Shown here in pieces: positions 28,505 to 38,642 of a stretch of 64,000 nucleotides of DNA. The notes beneath the pieces were generated by a model that worked only from the letters and a program-made list of their open reading frames with translations, was not told the DNA's origin and searched no databases. Where the stretch lies: assembly GCA_029168955.1 (NCBI GenBank), contig JAPDOI010001925.1:1-64000 (forward strand), written 5' to 3'. Each line of letters opens with the position of its first letter. Position 1 is the stretch's first letter. Made by a program: the position numbers and the translations under genes. This DNA is from Aplectana chamaeleonis (lineage: Eukaryota; Nematoda; Chromadorea; Rhabditida; Cosmocercidae).

Positions 28505-31500
28505 TGGAAGTGTGCGAGACCCGACTATAAGTGCGCCACGCGCCGTAGACAGTGTGTCTGATCCCACTGTGAGTGCGCCAAGCTTCGTTCGAAGTGTGTG
28601 GAAAACAATTGGAAGTGCGCCACGCGTCGTGGAGACTTTGCGATACTCGACTGAAAGTGCGCGACGCGCCGTAGAAAGTGTGCGGGCACCGACTGGAGGT
28701 TAGCCACGCGCCGTGTAAAGTGTGCGGGACCCGACTGGAAGTGCGCCACGCGCTGTGGAAAGTGTGCGGAGACTGACTGGAAATGCGTCACGCACCGTGG
28801 AAAGTGTGCGATACTCGACTGGAAGTGCGCCACGCGCTCCGGAAGGTGTGCAGAGCCCGAGAGGAAATGCGCCATGCACCGTGGAAAGTGTGCGGGACCC
28901 GAGAGGAAGTGCGCCATGCACCGTGGAAAGTGTACGGGACCCGACTGGAAGTGAGCCACACGACATGGAAAGTGTGCGGGACCCGACTGGAAGTGAGCCA
29001 CACGACATGGAAAGTGTGCGGGACCTGACTGGAAGTGCGCCACGCGCCGTGGAAAGTGTGCAGGACATGACTGAAGTGCGCCACGCGCCGTGGAAAGTGT
29101 GCGAGACCCTACTATAAGTGCGCCACGCGCTCTGTAAAGTGTGCGGGGCCCGAGAGGAAGTGCGCCATGCACCGTGAAAAGTGTGCGGGACCCGACTGAA
29201 AGTGCGCCACGCGATATGGAAAGTGTGCGGGACCTGACTGGAAGTGCGCCACGCGCCGTGGAAAGTGTGCAGGACATGACTGACGTGCGCCACGCGCCGT
29301 GGAAAGTGTGCGAGACCCGACTATAAGTGCGCCACGCGCTCTGTAAAGTGTGCGGGACCTGACTGGAAGTGCGCCACGCGCTGTGGAAAGTGTGCGGGGA
29401 CTGACTGGAAGTGCGTCACGCACCGTGGAAAGTGTGCGATACTCGATTGGAAGTGCGCCACGCGCTCCGGAAAGTGTGCAGGGCCCGAGAGGAAGTGCGC
29501 CATACACCGTGGAGAGTGTGCGGGACATGACTGAAGTGAGCCACGCGATATGGAAAGTGTGCCACGCGCCGTGGAAAGTGTGCAGGACATGACTGGAGTG
29601 CGCCACGCGCCGTGGAAAGTGTGCGAGACCCTACTGTAAGTGCGCCACGCGCTCTGTAAAGTGTGCGATACTCGACTGGAAGGGCGCCACGCGCTGTGGA
29701 AAGTGTGCGGGACCCGACTGTAAGTGAGCCACGCGATATGGAAAGTGTGTGGGACTTGACTGGAAGTGCGCCACGCGCCGTGGAAAGTGTGCGGGACCTG
29801 ACTGAAGTGCGCCACGCGCCGTGGAAAGTGTGCGAGACCCGACTATAAGTGCGCCACGCGCCGTGGAAAGTGTGCGAGACCCGACTATAAGTGCGCCACG
29901 CGCCGTGGAAAGTGTGTCTGATCCCACTGTGAGTGCGCCAAGCGTCGTTCGAAGTGTGTGGAACCCAATTGGAAGTGCGCCACGCGCCGTGGAGAGTTTG
30001 CGATACTCGACTGAAAGTGCGCGACGCGCCGTAGAAAGTGTGCGGACACCGACTGGAGGTTAGCCACGCGCCGTGTAAAGTGTGCGGGACCCGACTGGAA
30101 GTGCGCCAGGCGCCGTGGAAAGTGTGCAGGACATGACTGAAGTGCGCCACGCGCCGTGGAAAGTGTGCGATACTCGACTGGAAGTGCGCCACGCGCTCCG
30201 GAAAGTGTGCAGGGCCCGAGAGGAAATGCGCCATGCACCGTGGAAAGTGTGCGGGACCCGACAGGAAGTGCGCCATGCACCGTGGAAAGTGTGCGGGACC
30301 CGACTGGAAGTGAGCCACGCGATATGGAAAGTGTGCGGGACCCGACTTTAAATGTGCCACGCGCTGTGGAAAGTGTGCGGGACCTGACTGGAAGTGCGCC
30401 ACGCGCCGTGGAGAGTGCGCGAGACCCGACTATAAGTGGGCCACGCGCCCTGGAAAGTGTGCGAGACCCGACTATAAGTGCGCCACGCGCTCTGGAAAGT
30501 GTGCAGGGCCCGAGAGGAAATGCGCCATGCACCGTGGAAAGTGTGCGGGACCCGACAGGAAGTGCGCCACGCACCGTGGAAAGTGTGCGGGACCCGACTA
30601 GAAGTGAGCCACGCGATATGAAAAGTGTGCGGGACCTGTCTGGAAGTGCGCCATGCGCCGTGGAAAGTGTGCGGGACATGAGTGAAGTGCGCCACGCGCC
30701 GTGGAAAGTGTGCGGGACCTGACTAAAGTGCGCCACGCGCCGGTAAAAGTGTGCGAGACCCGACTATAAATGCGCCACGCGCCGTGGAAAGTGTGCGGGA
30801 TCTGACTAAAGTGCGCCGCGCGCCGTGGAAAGTGTGTCGGACCCCACTGGGAGTGCGCCAATCGTCGCTCGAAGTGTGTGGAACCCAATTGGAAGTGCGC
30901 CGCGCGCCGTGGAAAGTGTGCGGGACCTGAGTGGAAGTGCGCCATGCACCGTGGAAAGTGTGCGGGACCCGACTGGAAGTGAGCCACGCGATATGGAAAG
31001 TGTGTGGGACTTGACTGGAAGTGCGCCACGCGCCGTGGAAAGTGTGCGGGACCTGACTGAAGTGCCCCACGCGCCGTGGAAAGTGTGCGAGACCCGACTA
31101 TAAGTGCGCCACGCGCTCTGGAAAGCGTGCAGGGCCCGAGAGGAAATGCGCCATGCACCGTGGAAAGTGTGCGGGACCCGACAGGAAGTGCGCCATGCAC
31201 CGTGGAAAGTGTGCGGGACCCGACTGGAAGTGAGCCACGCGTTCTGGAAAGTGTGCGGGACCTGACTGGAAGTGCGCCACGCGCCGTGGAAAGTGTGCGA
31301 GACATGACTGAAGTGCGCCACGCGCAGTGGAAAGTGTGCGGGACCTGACTGAAGTGCCCCACGCGCCGTGGAAAGTGTGCGAGACACGACTATAAGTGCG
31401 CCACGCGCTCTGGAAAGCGTGCAGGGCCCGAGAGGAAATGCGCCATGCACCGTGTAAAGTGTGCGGGACCCGACAGGAAGCGCGCCATGCACCGTGGAAA

Positions 31501-34500
31501 CTGTGCGGGACCCGACTGAAAGGGAGCCACGCGTTATGGAAAGTGTGCGGGACCCAACTGTAAGTGCGCCACGCGCTGTGGAAAGTGTGCGGGACCCATA
31601 TAAAAGTGCGCCACACGTCGTGGAACAGGTGTGGGACCCGACTGGAAAGGCGCCACACGCCGTGAAAAGTGTGCGGGACCCGACTGGAAGTGAGCCACGC
31701 GATATGGAAAGTGTGTGGGACTTGACTGGAAGTGCGCCACGCGCCGTGGAAAGTGTGCGGGACCTGACTGAAGTGCCCCACGCGCCGTGGAAAGTGTGCG
31801 AGACCCGACTATAAGTGCGCCACGCGCTCTGGAAAGCGTGCAGGGCCCGAGAGGAAATGCGCCATGCACCGTGGAAAGTGTGCGGGACCCGACAGGAAGT
31901 GCGCCATGCACCGTGGAGAGTTTGCGATACTCGACTGAAAGTGCGCGACGCGCCGTAGAAAGTGTGCGGGCACCGACTGGAGGTTAGCCACGCGCCGTGT
32001 AAAGTGTGCGGGACCCGACTGGAAGTGCGCCACGCGCTGTGGAAAGTGTGCGGGGACTGACTGGAAGTGCGTCACGCATTGTGGAAAGTGTGCGATACTC
32101 GACTGAAAGTGCGCGACGCGCCGTAGAAAGTGTGCGGGCACCGACTGGAGGTTAGCCACGCGCCGTGTAAAGTGTGCGGGACCCGACTGGAAGTGCGCCA
32201 CGCGCTGTGGAAAGTGTGCGGGACCCGACTGTAAGTGCGCCACGCGCTGTGGAAAGTGTGCGGGACCCATATAAGAGTGCGCCACACGCCGTGGAAAGTG
32301 TGCGGGACATGACTGAAGTGCGCCACGCGCCGTGGAAAGCGTGCGGGACCCGAGTGGAAGTGCGCCACGCGCTCCGGAAAGTGTGCAGGGCCCAAGAGGA
32401 AATGCGCCATGCACCGTGGAAAGTGTGCGGGACCCGACAGGAAGTGCGCCATGCACCGTGGAAAGTGTGCGGGACCCGACTGGAAGTGTGCCACGCGCCG
32501 TGGAAAGTGTGCAGGACATGACTGGAGTGCGCCACGCGCCGTGGAAAGTGTGCGAGACCCTACTATAAGTGCGCCACGCGCTCTGTAAAGTGTGCGGGGC
32601 CCGAGAGGAAGTGCGCCATGCACCGTGAAAAGTGTGCGGGACCCGACTGGAAGTGAGCCACGCGATATGGAAAGTGTGTGGGACTTGACTGGAAGTGCGC
32701 CACGCGCCGTGGAAAGTGTGCGGGACCCGACTATAAGTGCGCCACGCGCCGTGGAAAGTGTGCGGGACCCGACTGGAAGTGCGCCACGCGCCGTGGAAAG
32801 TGTGTCGGACCCCACTGGGAGTGCGCCAATCGTCGCTCGAAGTGTGTGGAACCCAATTGGAAGTGCGCCACGCGTCGTGGAGACTTTACGATACTCGACT
32901 GAAAGTGCGCGACGCGCCGTGTAAAGTGTGCGGGACCCGACTGGAAGTGCGCCACGCGCTGTGGAAAGTGTGCGGGGACTGACTGGAAGTGCGTCACGCA
33001 CCGTGGAAAGTTTGCGATACTCGACTGGAAGTGCGCCACGCGCTGCGGAAAGTGTGCAGGGCCCGAGAGGAAATGCGCCATGCACCGTGGAAAGTGTGCG
33101 GGACCCGACAGGATGTGCGCCATGCACCGTGGAAAGTGTGCGGGACCCGACTGGAAGTGCGCCACGCGCCGTGGAAAGTGTGCAGGACATGACTGAAGTG
33201 CGCCACGCGATATGGAAAGTGTGCGGGACCTGACTGGAAGTGCGCCACGCGCCGTGGAAAGTGTGCGGGACCCGACAGGAAGTGCGCCACGCGCCGTGGA
33301 AAGTGTGCGAGACTCTACTATAGGTGCGCCACGCGCTCTGTAAAGTGTGCGGGGCCCGAGAGGAAGTGCGCCATGCACCGTGAAAAGTGTGCGGGACCCG
33401 ACTGGAAGTGCGCCACGCGCCGTGGAAAGTGTGCAGGACATGACTGACGTGCGCCACGCGCCGTGGAAAGTGTGCGAGACCCGACTATAAGTGCGCCACG
33501 CGCTCTGTAAAGTGTGCGGGGCCCGAGAGGAAGTGCGCCATGCACCGTGAAAAGTGTGCGGGGACTGACTGGAAGTGCGTCACGCACCGTGGAAAGTGTG
33601 CGATACTCGATTGGAAGTGCGCCACGCGCTCCGGAAAGTGTGCAGGGCCCGAGAGGAAGTGCGCCATACACCGCGGAAAGTGTGCGAGACCCGTCTGGAA
33701 ATGCGCCACGCGCTGTATAATTTGTGCGAGACCCGACTATAAGTGCGCCACGCGCTCTGTAAAGTGTGCGGGACCCGACTGGAAAAGAGCCACTCGCCTT
33801 GGAAAGTGTGCGGGATCTGACTGGAAATGCGTCACGCACCGTGGAAAGTGTGCGATACTCGACTGGAAGTGCGCCACGCGCTCCGGAAAGTGTGCAGCGC
33901 CCAAGAGGAAATGCGCCATGCACCGCGGAAAGTGTGCGGGACCCGACAGGAAGTGCGCCACGCGCTGTGGAAGTGTGCGAGCCCCGACTATAAGTGCGCC
34001 ACGCGCCGTAGAAAGTTTGTCTGATCCCACTGTGAGTGCGCCAAGCTTCGTTCGAAGTGTGTGGAACCCAATGGGAAGTGCGCCACGCGTCGTAGAGACT
34101 TTGCGATACTCGACTGAAAGTGCGCGACGCGCCGTAGAAAGTGTGCGGGCACCGACTGGAGGTTAGCCACGCGCCGTGTAAAGTGTGCGGGACCCGACTG
34201 GAAGTGCGCCACGCGCTGTGGAAAGTGTGCGGGGACTGACTGGAAGTGCGTCACGCACCGTGGAAAGTGTGCGAGACCCTACTATAAGTGCGCCACGCGC
34301 TCTGTAAAGTGTGCGGGGCCCGAGAGGAAGTGCGCCATGCACCGTGAAAAGTGTGCGGGACCCGACTGGAAGTGAGCCACGCGATATGGAAAGTGTGTGG
34401 GACTTGACTGGAAGTGCGCCACGCGCCGTGGAAAGTGTGCGGGACCTGACTGAAGTGCGCCACGCGCCGTGGAAAGTGTGCGAGACCCGACTATAAATGC

Positions 34501-36160
34501 GCCACGCGCCGTGGAAGTGTGCGAGACCCGACTATAAGTGCACCACGCGCTGTGGAAAGCGTGCGGGGACTGACTGGAAGTGCGTCACGCACCGTGGAGA
34601 GTGTGCGAGACCCTACTATAAGTGCGCCACGCGCTCTGTAAAATGTGCGGGGCCCGAGAGGAAGTGCGCCATACACCGTGAGAAGTGTGCGATACTCGAC
34701 TGGAAGTGCGCCACGCGCTCCGGAAAGTGTGCAGGGCCCGAGAGGAAATGCGCCATGCACCGTGGAAAGTGTGCGGGACCCGACTGGAAGTGCGCCACGC
34801 GCCGTGGAAAGTGTGCAGGACATGACTGAAGTGCGCCACGCGATATGGAAAGTGTGCGGGACCTGACTGGAAGTGCGCCACGCGCCGTGGAAAGTGTGCA
34901 GGACATGACTGACGTGCGCCACGCGCCGTGGAAAGTGTGCGAGACCCTACTATAAGTGCGCCACGCGCCGTGGAAAGTGTGCGGGACCCATATAAAAGTG
35001 CGCCACACGTCGTGGAACAGGTGTGGGACCCGACTGGAAAGGCGCCACACGCCGTGGAAAGTGTGCGGACACCGATTGAAAGTGCGCCACACGCCGTGGA
35101 AAGTGTGTCTGATCCCACTGGGAGTGCGCCAAGCGTCGCTAGAAGTGTGTGGAACCCAATTGGAAGTGCGCCACGCACCGTGGAGAGTGTGCGGGACCCG
35201 AGTGGAAGTGCGCCACGCGCTCTGTAAAGTGTGCGGGGCCCGAGAGGAAGTGCGCCATGCACCGTGAAAAGTGTGCGGGACCCGACTGGAAGTGCGCCAC
35301 GCGCCGTGGAAAGTGTGCGATACTCGATTGGAAGTGCGCCACGCGCTCCGGAAAGTGTGCAGGGCCCGAGAGGAAATGCGCCATGCACCGCGGAAAGTGT
35401 GCGGGACCCAACAGGAAGCTCGCCATGCACCGTGGAAAGTGTGCGGGACCCGACTGGAAGTGCGCCACGCGCCGTGGAAAGTGTGCAGGACATGACTGAA
35501 GTGCGCCACGCGATACGGAAAGTGTGCGGGACCTGACTGGAAGTGCGCCACGCGCCGTGGAAAGTGTGCGGGACCTGACTGAAGTGCCCCACGCGCCGTG
35601 GAAAGTGTGCGAGACCCGACTATAAGTGCGCCACGCGCCGTGGAAAGTGTACGAGACCCTACTATAAGTGCGCCACGCGCTCTGGAAAGCGTGCAGGGCC
35701 CGAGAGGAAATGCGCCATGCACCGTGGAAAGTGTGCGGGACCCGACAGGAAGTGCGCCATGCACCGTGGAAAGTGTGCGGGACCCGACTGGAAGTGCGCC
35801 ACACGTCGTGGAACAGGTGTGGGACCCGACTGGAAAGGCGCCACACGCCGTGGAAAGTGCGCGGACACCGACTGAAAGTGCGCCACACGCCGTGGAAAGT
35901 GTGTCTGATCTCACTGGGAGTGCGCCAAGTGTCGTTAGAAGTGTGTGGAACCCCATTGGAGGTGCGCCACGCGCCGTGGAGAGTTTGCGATACTCGACTA
36001 AAAGTGCGCGACGCGCCGTAGAAAGTGTGCGGGCACCGACTGAAGGTTAGCCACGCAAAGTGTAAAGTGTGCGGGACCCGACAGGAAGTGCGCGACGCGT
36101 GATAGAAAGTGTGCGGGTACTGACTGGTAGTGCGTCACGCACCGTGGAAAGTGTGCGATA
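28505..36160. repeat. Right-hand subfamily zone of the 42-bp array
   Basis: Units with GCACCGACTGGAGGTTAGCC, GACTGAAAGTGCGCGACGC and GATCCCACTGTGAGTGCGCC occur here repeatedly (for example near 28684, 30047, 31970, 32139, 34150 and 36032) but were not seen in the first 25 kb. Toward 36100-36463 the units become more divergent, as expected at the edge of a homogenising array. Confidence 0.7.
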
Positions 36161-36463
36161 CTCGACTGGAAGTGCACCACGCGCCATGGAAAGTGTGCGG
36201 GACCCGACAGGAAGTGCGCGACGCGCCATAGAAAGTGTGCGGGCACCGACTGAAAGTGAGCCACGCACCGTTGAAAGTGTGCGGAACCCAACTGGAAGTG
36301 CGCCACGCGCTGTGGAAAGTGTGCGGGACCCGAGTGGAAATTCGCTACGCGCCGCGGAAAGTGTGCGGAATCCAACTGGAAGTGCGCCACGCGTTGTGGA
36401 AAAGGTGTGGGACACAACTGGGAGTGTGCCACGGGCCAGGGGAGGTGTGTGGACCTAACTGGG

Positions 36464-36566
36464 TTTCGAGGAGCGATAATAATTAACATCACTATTCGCA
36501 ATGGATCATTCTATGCGTCCCAATATACGCCTACAAGTACGCCGCGAAGCGGCGTGGGTGTGCACT
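36464..36566. other. Junction spacer between satellite and retrotransposon
   Basis: About 100 bp of non-repetitive sequence. It ends with a small hairpin at 36539-36555 (GCCGC, loop GAA, GCGGC). No gene is seen. Confidence 0.6.
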
Positions 36567-36571
36567 GTATT
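36567..36571. repeat. Target-site duplication GTATT (left)
   Basis: GTATT abuts the outer end of the 3' LTR and is identical to 47231-47235 at the other end. Five base pairs is a usual BEL/Pao duplication length. Confidence 0.9.
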
Positions 36572-37057
36572 TAAAACGATTAACACACCGATAGTTCAAT
36601 GAGTAATAGTGCCACGCCGGTTATCTTGTAGTCAGCACGCACAGCACAATTGTTTATGCGCAATACCTCACACTTGGGTAATTAAACCATTCATAATGAA
36701 TAACAAGGCGCAAGACAATACGACATTACAAATTATACATATTCGGTATATCTACGAAGAAAAGGAGGAAGAACCTAATGGGCTACCTATGAAACTCGGC
36801 GCCAGCGCATGATAGGGAGAGCGCGCATAATTGAGAATGCACGATGGTAGACGAGCGCTAGATGAAGGAAATATTCCCATTGCGCTGTATCCTTCCTTTT
36901 ATATTAAGAGATGTTATTATATTTTCCATTTGATCAGACTCGGTGACGGTCGCGCTTGTTGCCTCGCGCATTCTCGAAACATCCGCAGGAATGTAATCGC
37001 GCTAATCTCATCCCGCTCATGTGATCGTGCTCATATGATCGCGCTGAAACCGCGATA
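36572..37057 (-). repeat. 3' LTR of the BEL/Pao element
   Basis: 486 bp, colinear with the 5' LTR and differing at about 13 positions. One difference lies inside the SL1 sequence (36667-36688). Flanked outside by GTATT at 36567-36571. A CATAAA hexamer (plus strand 36653-36658) lies 8 nt past the SL1 end and may serve as poly(A) signal. Confidence 0.95.
36667..36688 (-). promoter_or_regulatory. SL1 sequence with one mismatch inside the 3' LTR
   Basis: Same position as in the 5' LTR, but with one T-to-G change near the 3' end of the leader (minus strand reads CCCAAGTGTGAG). The following GTATTG donor-like sequence is retained. As the LTRs are identical at insertion, this change probably arose afterwards. 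Confidence 0.9.
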
Positions 37058-37066
37058 CTCCCGCGC
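37058..37066 (-). other. Possible polypurine tract before the 3' LTR
   Basis: The minus strand reads GCGCGGGAG directly before the 3' LTR, so only a short purine run (GGGAG) is adjacent. A longer purine run, AGGAGAGGGAA, lies about 60 nt upstream (plus 37120-37130). Weak call. Confidence 0.3.
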
Positions 37067-37137
37067 ACAAATTACTAAGAGCCCTAGATGGGGAAGGCTA
37101 CGGGGGCTTACTGCGCAAGTTCCCTCTCCTGGTAGAG

Positions 37138-37716
37138 TTAACGGAGCAACTGCCTGTATCCCTCGTGAGCATCTTTGGCGTTCTCCAGTCGAGCTCTTAT
37201 TTTTTGACTCCTCTCAGGCAGATTGCACAAGGCGGACTGGTGTCCCAGTCTTCGGCAGTGATAACATTCGGTTTGGAACTTCTTGCACGTCCTGCTTCTG
37301 GCGCGAAAGAATTCCAAACAGCACGCACATAAATTCCTTCGGTTCATCAGTCTTTGGCGTTCCGCTGCTTCGCAAACCTTGGGACAGGAATCAGAGTAGT
37401 GGTTTCCCCTCGCTTCACAGAAGACACACTTCATAAATCGCTCCTCATTCCTATTGATCAGACCATGAGAGAACCGTCGTGGAGGGCATGTCTGTTCTGA
37501 TTCCAACTGGCGTATGATGTGTTCAAAGTTCGTCAGCGCTTGCCTTGCATTGATGATATCCTGCTCTATATTTTTGCGGGCGACACTGCTGTTGTCGTTG
37601 TTCTGGAAGTCCTGAGCGTCGTTTCGATCAGCATCAAACACCAGACTCTCTTGCTCCTTCTCGATCGCATTATCGTCGCACTTAATTTTGTGACCATCGT
37701 GAGAATATACCGGCAT
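37138..37716 (-). pseudogene. Accessory gene, C-terminal CCHC zinc-knuckle piece
   Basis: A 192-residue ORF; the frame is open upstream to about 37810 (acidic stretch), so the ATG is internal. A helical segment (NIEQDIINARQALTNFEHI) is followed by two zinc-knuckle-like clusters: CVFCEARGNHYSDSC with downstream CACC, and CYHCRRLGHQSALC. The layout, coiled coil then CCHC knuckles, is gag-like, yet the element already encodes a normal gag. It ends about 80 bp before the 3' LTR. It could be a second nucleic-acid-binding protein of the element or a captured gene. Broken here by two frameshifts. Confidence 0.6.
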
Positions 37717-37772
37717 ATCATCGTTCTCGCTTACATGCGGGTCACTCCCCTCACTGTCGATCTCGAGTTCTT

Positions 37773-38273
37773 CTATGAAATCGACATTTCTCTCGATGAT
37801 GTCACCCTCCCCTGCTTGTCGGTTTCTGCTTGGGGAGGCGATACTTGCGGTGCCCTGGTCTCGTCCAGAAAACGTTTGATCCCTGATAAGGCGTCGCGCA
37901 TTTCGTCTTTGAAGAGTTGTCGTTCTGAGTTTCGCTCACTTTCTAACTCCAGGCGCATGTTCCGCAATGTTGAGTTGATGTCGGCCAGACTTCTCAGGTG
38001 ATCACTGATTACGGTTTCGATAGTTGCAAGATCCATTAGGAGTGGCGCACCCTCGGGAGTTTCTTGGGTCTGGTTCATGAGACTCGCCCAGAAATCTTTT
38101 GACATCTTTTTCCTAGCAATGAGTATGGCAGGCAGGGAGAACTGGAGGTTCAATTGGTTTCTTAGGCTCGAGAAATGGAGGCGCAAATGATCTACTTGAG
38201 CATTTAACAAATCAATGTCATGAATATGGAGCGTATGAGCATTCCGAGACAAACGAAGTTCTCTACCGTACAA
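37773..38273 (-). pseudogene. Accessory gene, middle helical piece
   Basis: About 160 residues of charged, predicted-helical sequence (HIHDIDLLNAQVDHLRLHF, MSKDFWASLMNQ, SERNSERQLFKDEMRDALSG). It links the coiled-coil start (38204-38431) with the zinc-knuckle end (37138-37716). Frame is lost near 37805-37815; the following acidic region continues in the next frame. I do not recognise a named domain. Confidence 0.5.
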
Positions 38274-38431
38274 TAATGATGATCAAAACAAAGTTTCATC
38301 AAGCGATCATACAGCACTGTTGGCTTTGGGAGTGGTGGTATGGCTTGCTTCAGTCGCCTCAATTCGTCCTGCTTTTTGCTCAGCTTCTCTTGAACATCAC
38401 GTAATTTTTTGCGGAGCTCAACGCATTCCAT
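38204..38431 (-). pseudogene. Accessory gene, N-terminal coiled-coil piece
   Basis: A 75-residue ORF whose first ~50 residues (MECVELRKKLRDVQEKL, SKKQDELRRLKQAIPPLPK) form a clear heptad-rich coiled coil. The frame then shifts near 38275 and the protein continues in the frame of 37773-38273. A possible 52-nt intron lies just upstream (minus strand GTGAGC at 38481-38486 to TTTAAG at 38435-38440), so an earlier exon may exist at about 38487-38600; this is tentative because TAG falls at that junction. The gene sits between the envelope and the 3' LTR, an unusual extra gene for a BEL/Pao element. Confidence 0.55.
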
Positions 38432-38642
38432 ATTCTTAAATGTAAAAACGTTAAAACTTGAATGTTTCCCTCGTTATTCGGCTCACCTAATTGAGTTCGC
38501 AGCGCATTGATGTGTACTGTTCTTTTTGTTTTCCTTCTATGTTTTCCAAATCGAGCGCATAGTTGATCAGCGCACTGAGTTTGTGATTACTAACAGCTAT
38601 TCCAAGACAAGCATATCTACACGGCGAATCGCTGATTGACGG

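Larger units (their letters stand above)
1..36463. repeat. Giant 42-bp minisatellite/satellite array
   Basis: A head-to-tail array in one orientation fills the first 36.4 kb and continues beyond the left edge. The main unit is 42 bp: a half starting GTGTGCGGGACCCGACTGG followed by a half starting GTGCGCCACGCGCCGTGG. Length divided by period gives roughly 870 units (not counted). Frequent variants are a 41-bp unit with CCTGACTGAAG (one G lost), a 40-bp unit with GACTAGAAGCGCC, and units with CTCTGTAAAGTATGC, GATATGG or CTCCGG. The consensus is about 69% GC with six CpGs. Because 42 is a multiple of three and the consensus lacks stops in all six frames, long ORFs appear on both strands (for example VRDPTGSAPRAVES on plus, RTLSTARGALPVGS on minus). 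The 41-bp units shift the frame and bring TGA codons, so no frame persists. I read it as non-coding satellite DNA. Function unknown. Confidence 0.97.

Noticed and set aside
1..36463. CRISPR-like array
   Set aside because: Units are contiguous without spacers and the sequence context is eukaryotic.
1..36463. Telomeric or rDNA repeat
   Set aside because: The 42-bp unit does not resemble the nematode telomere hexamer and no rRNA sequence was recognised.
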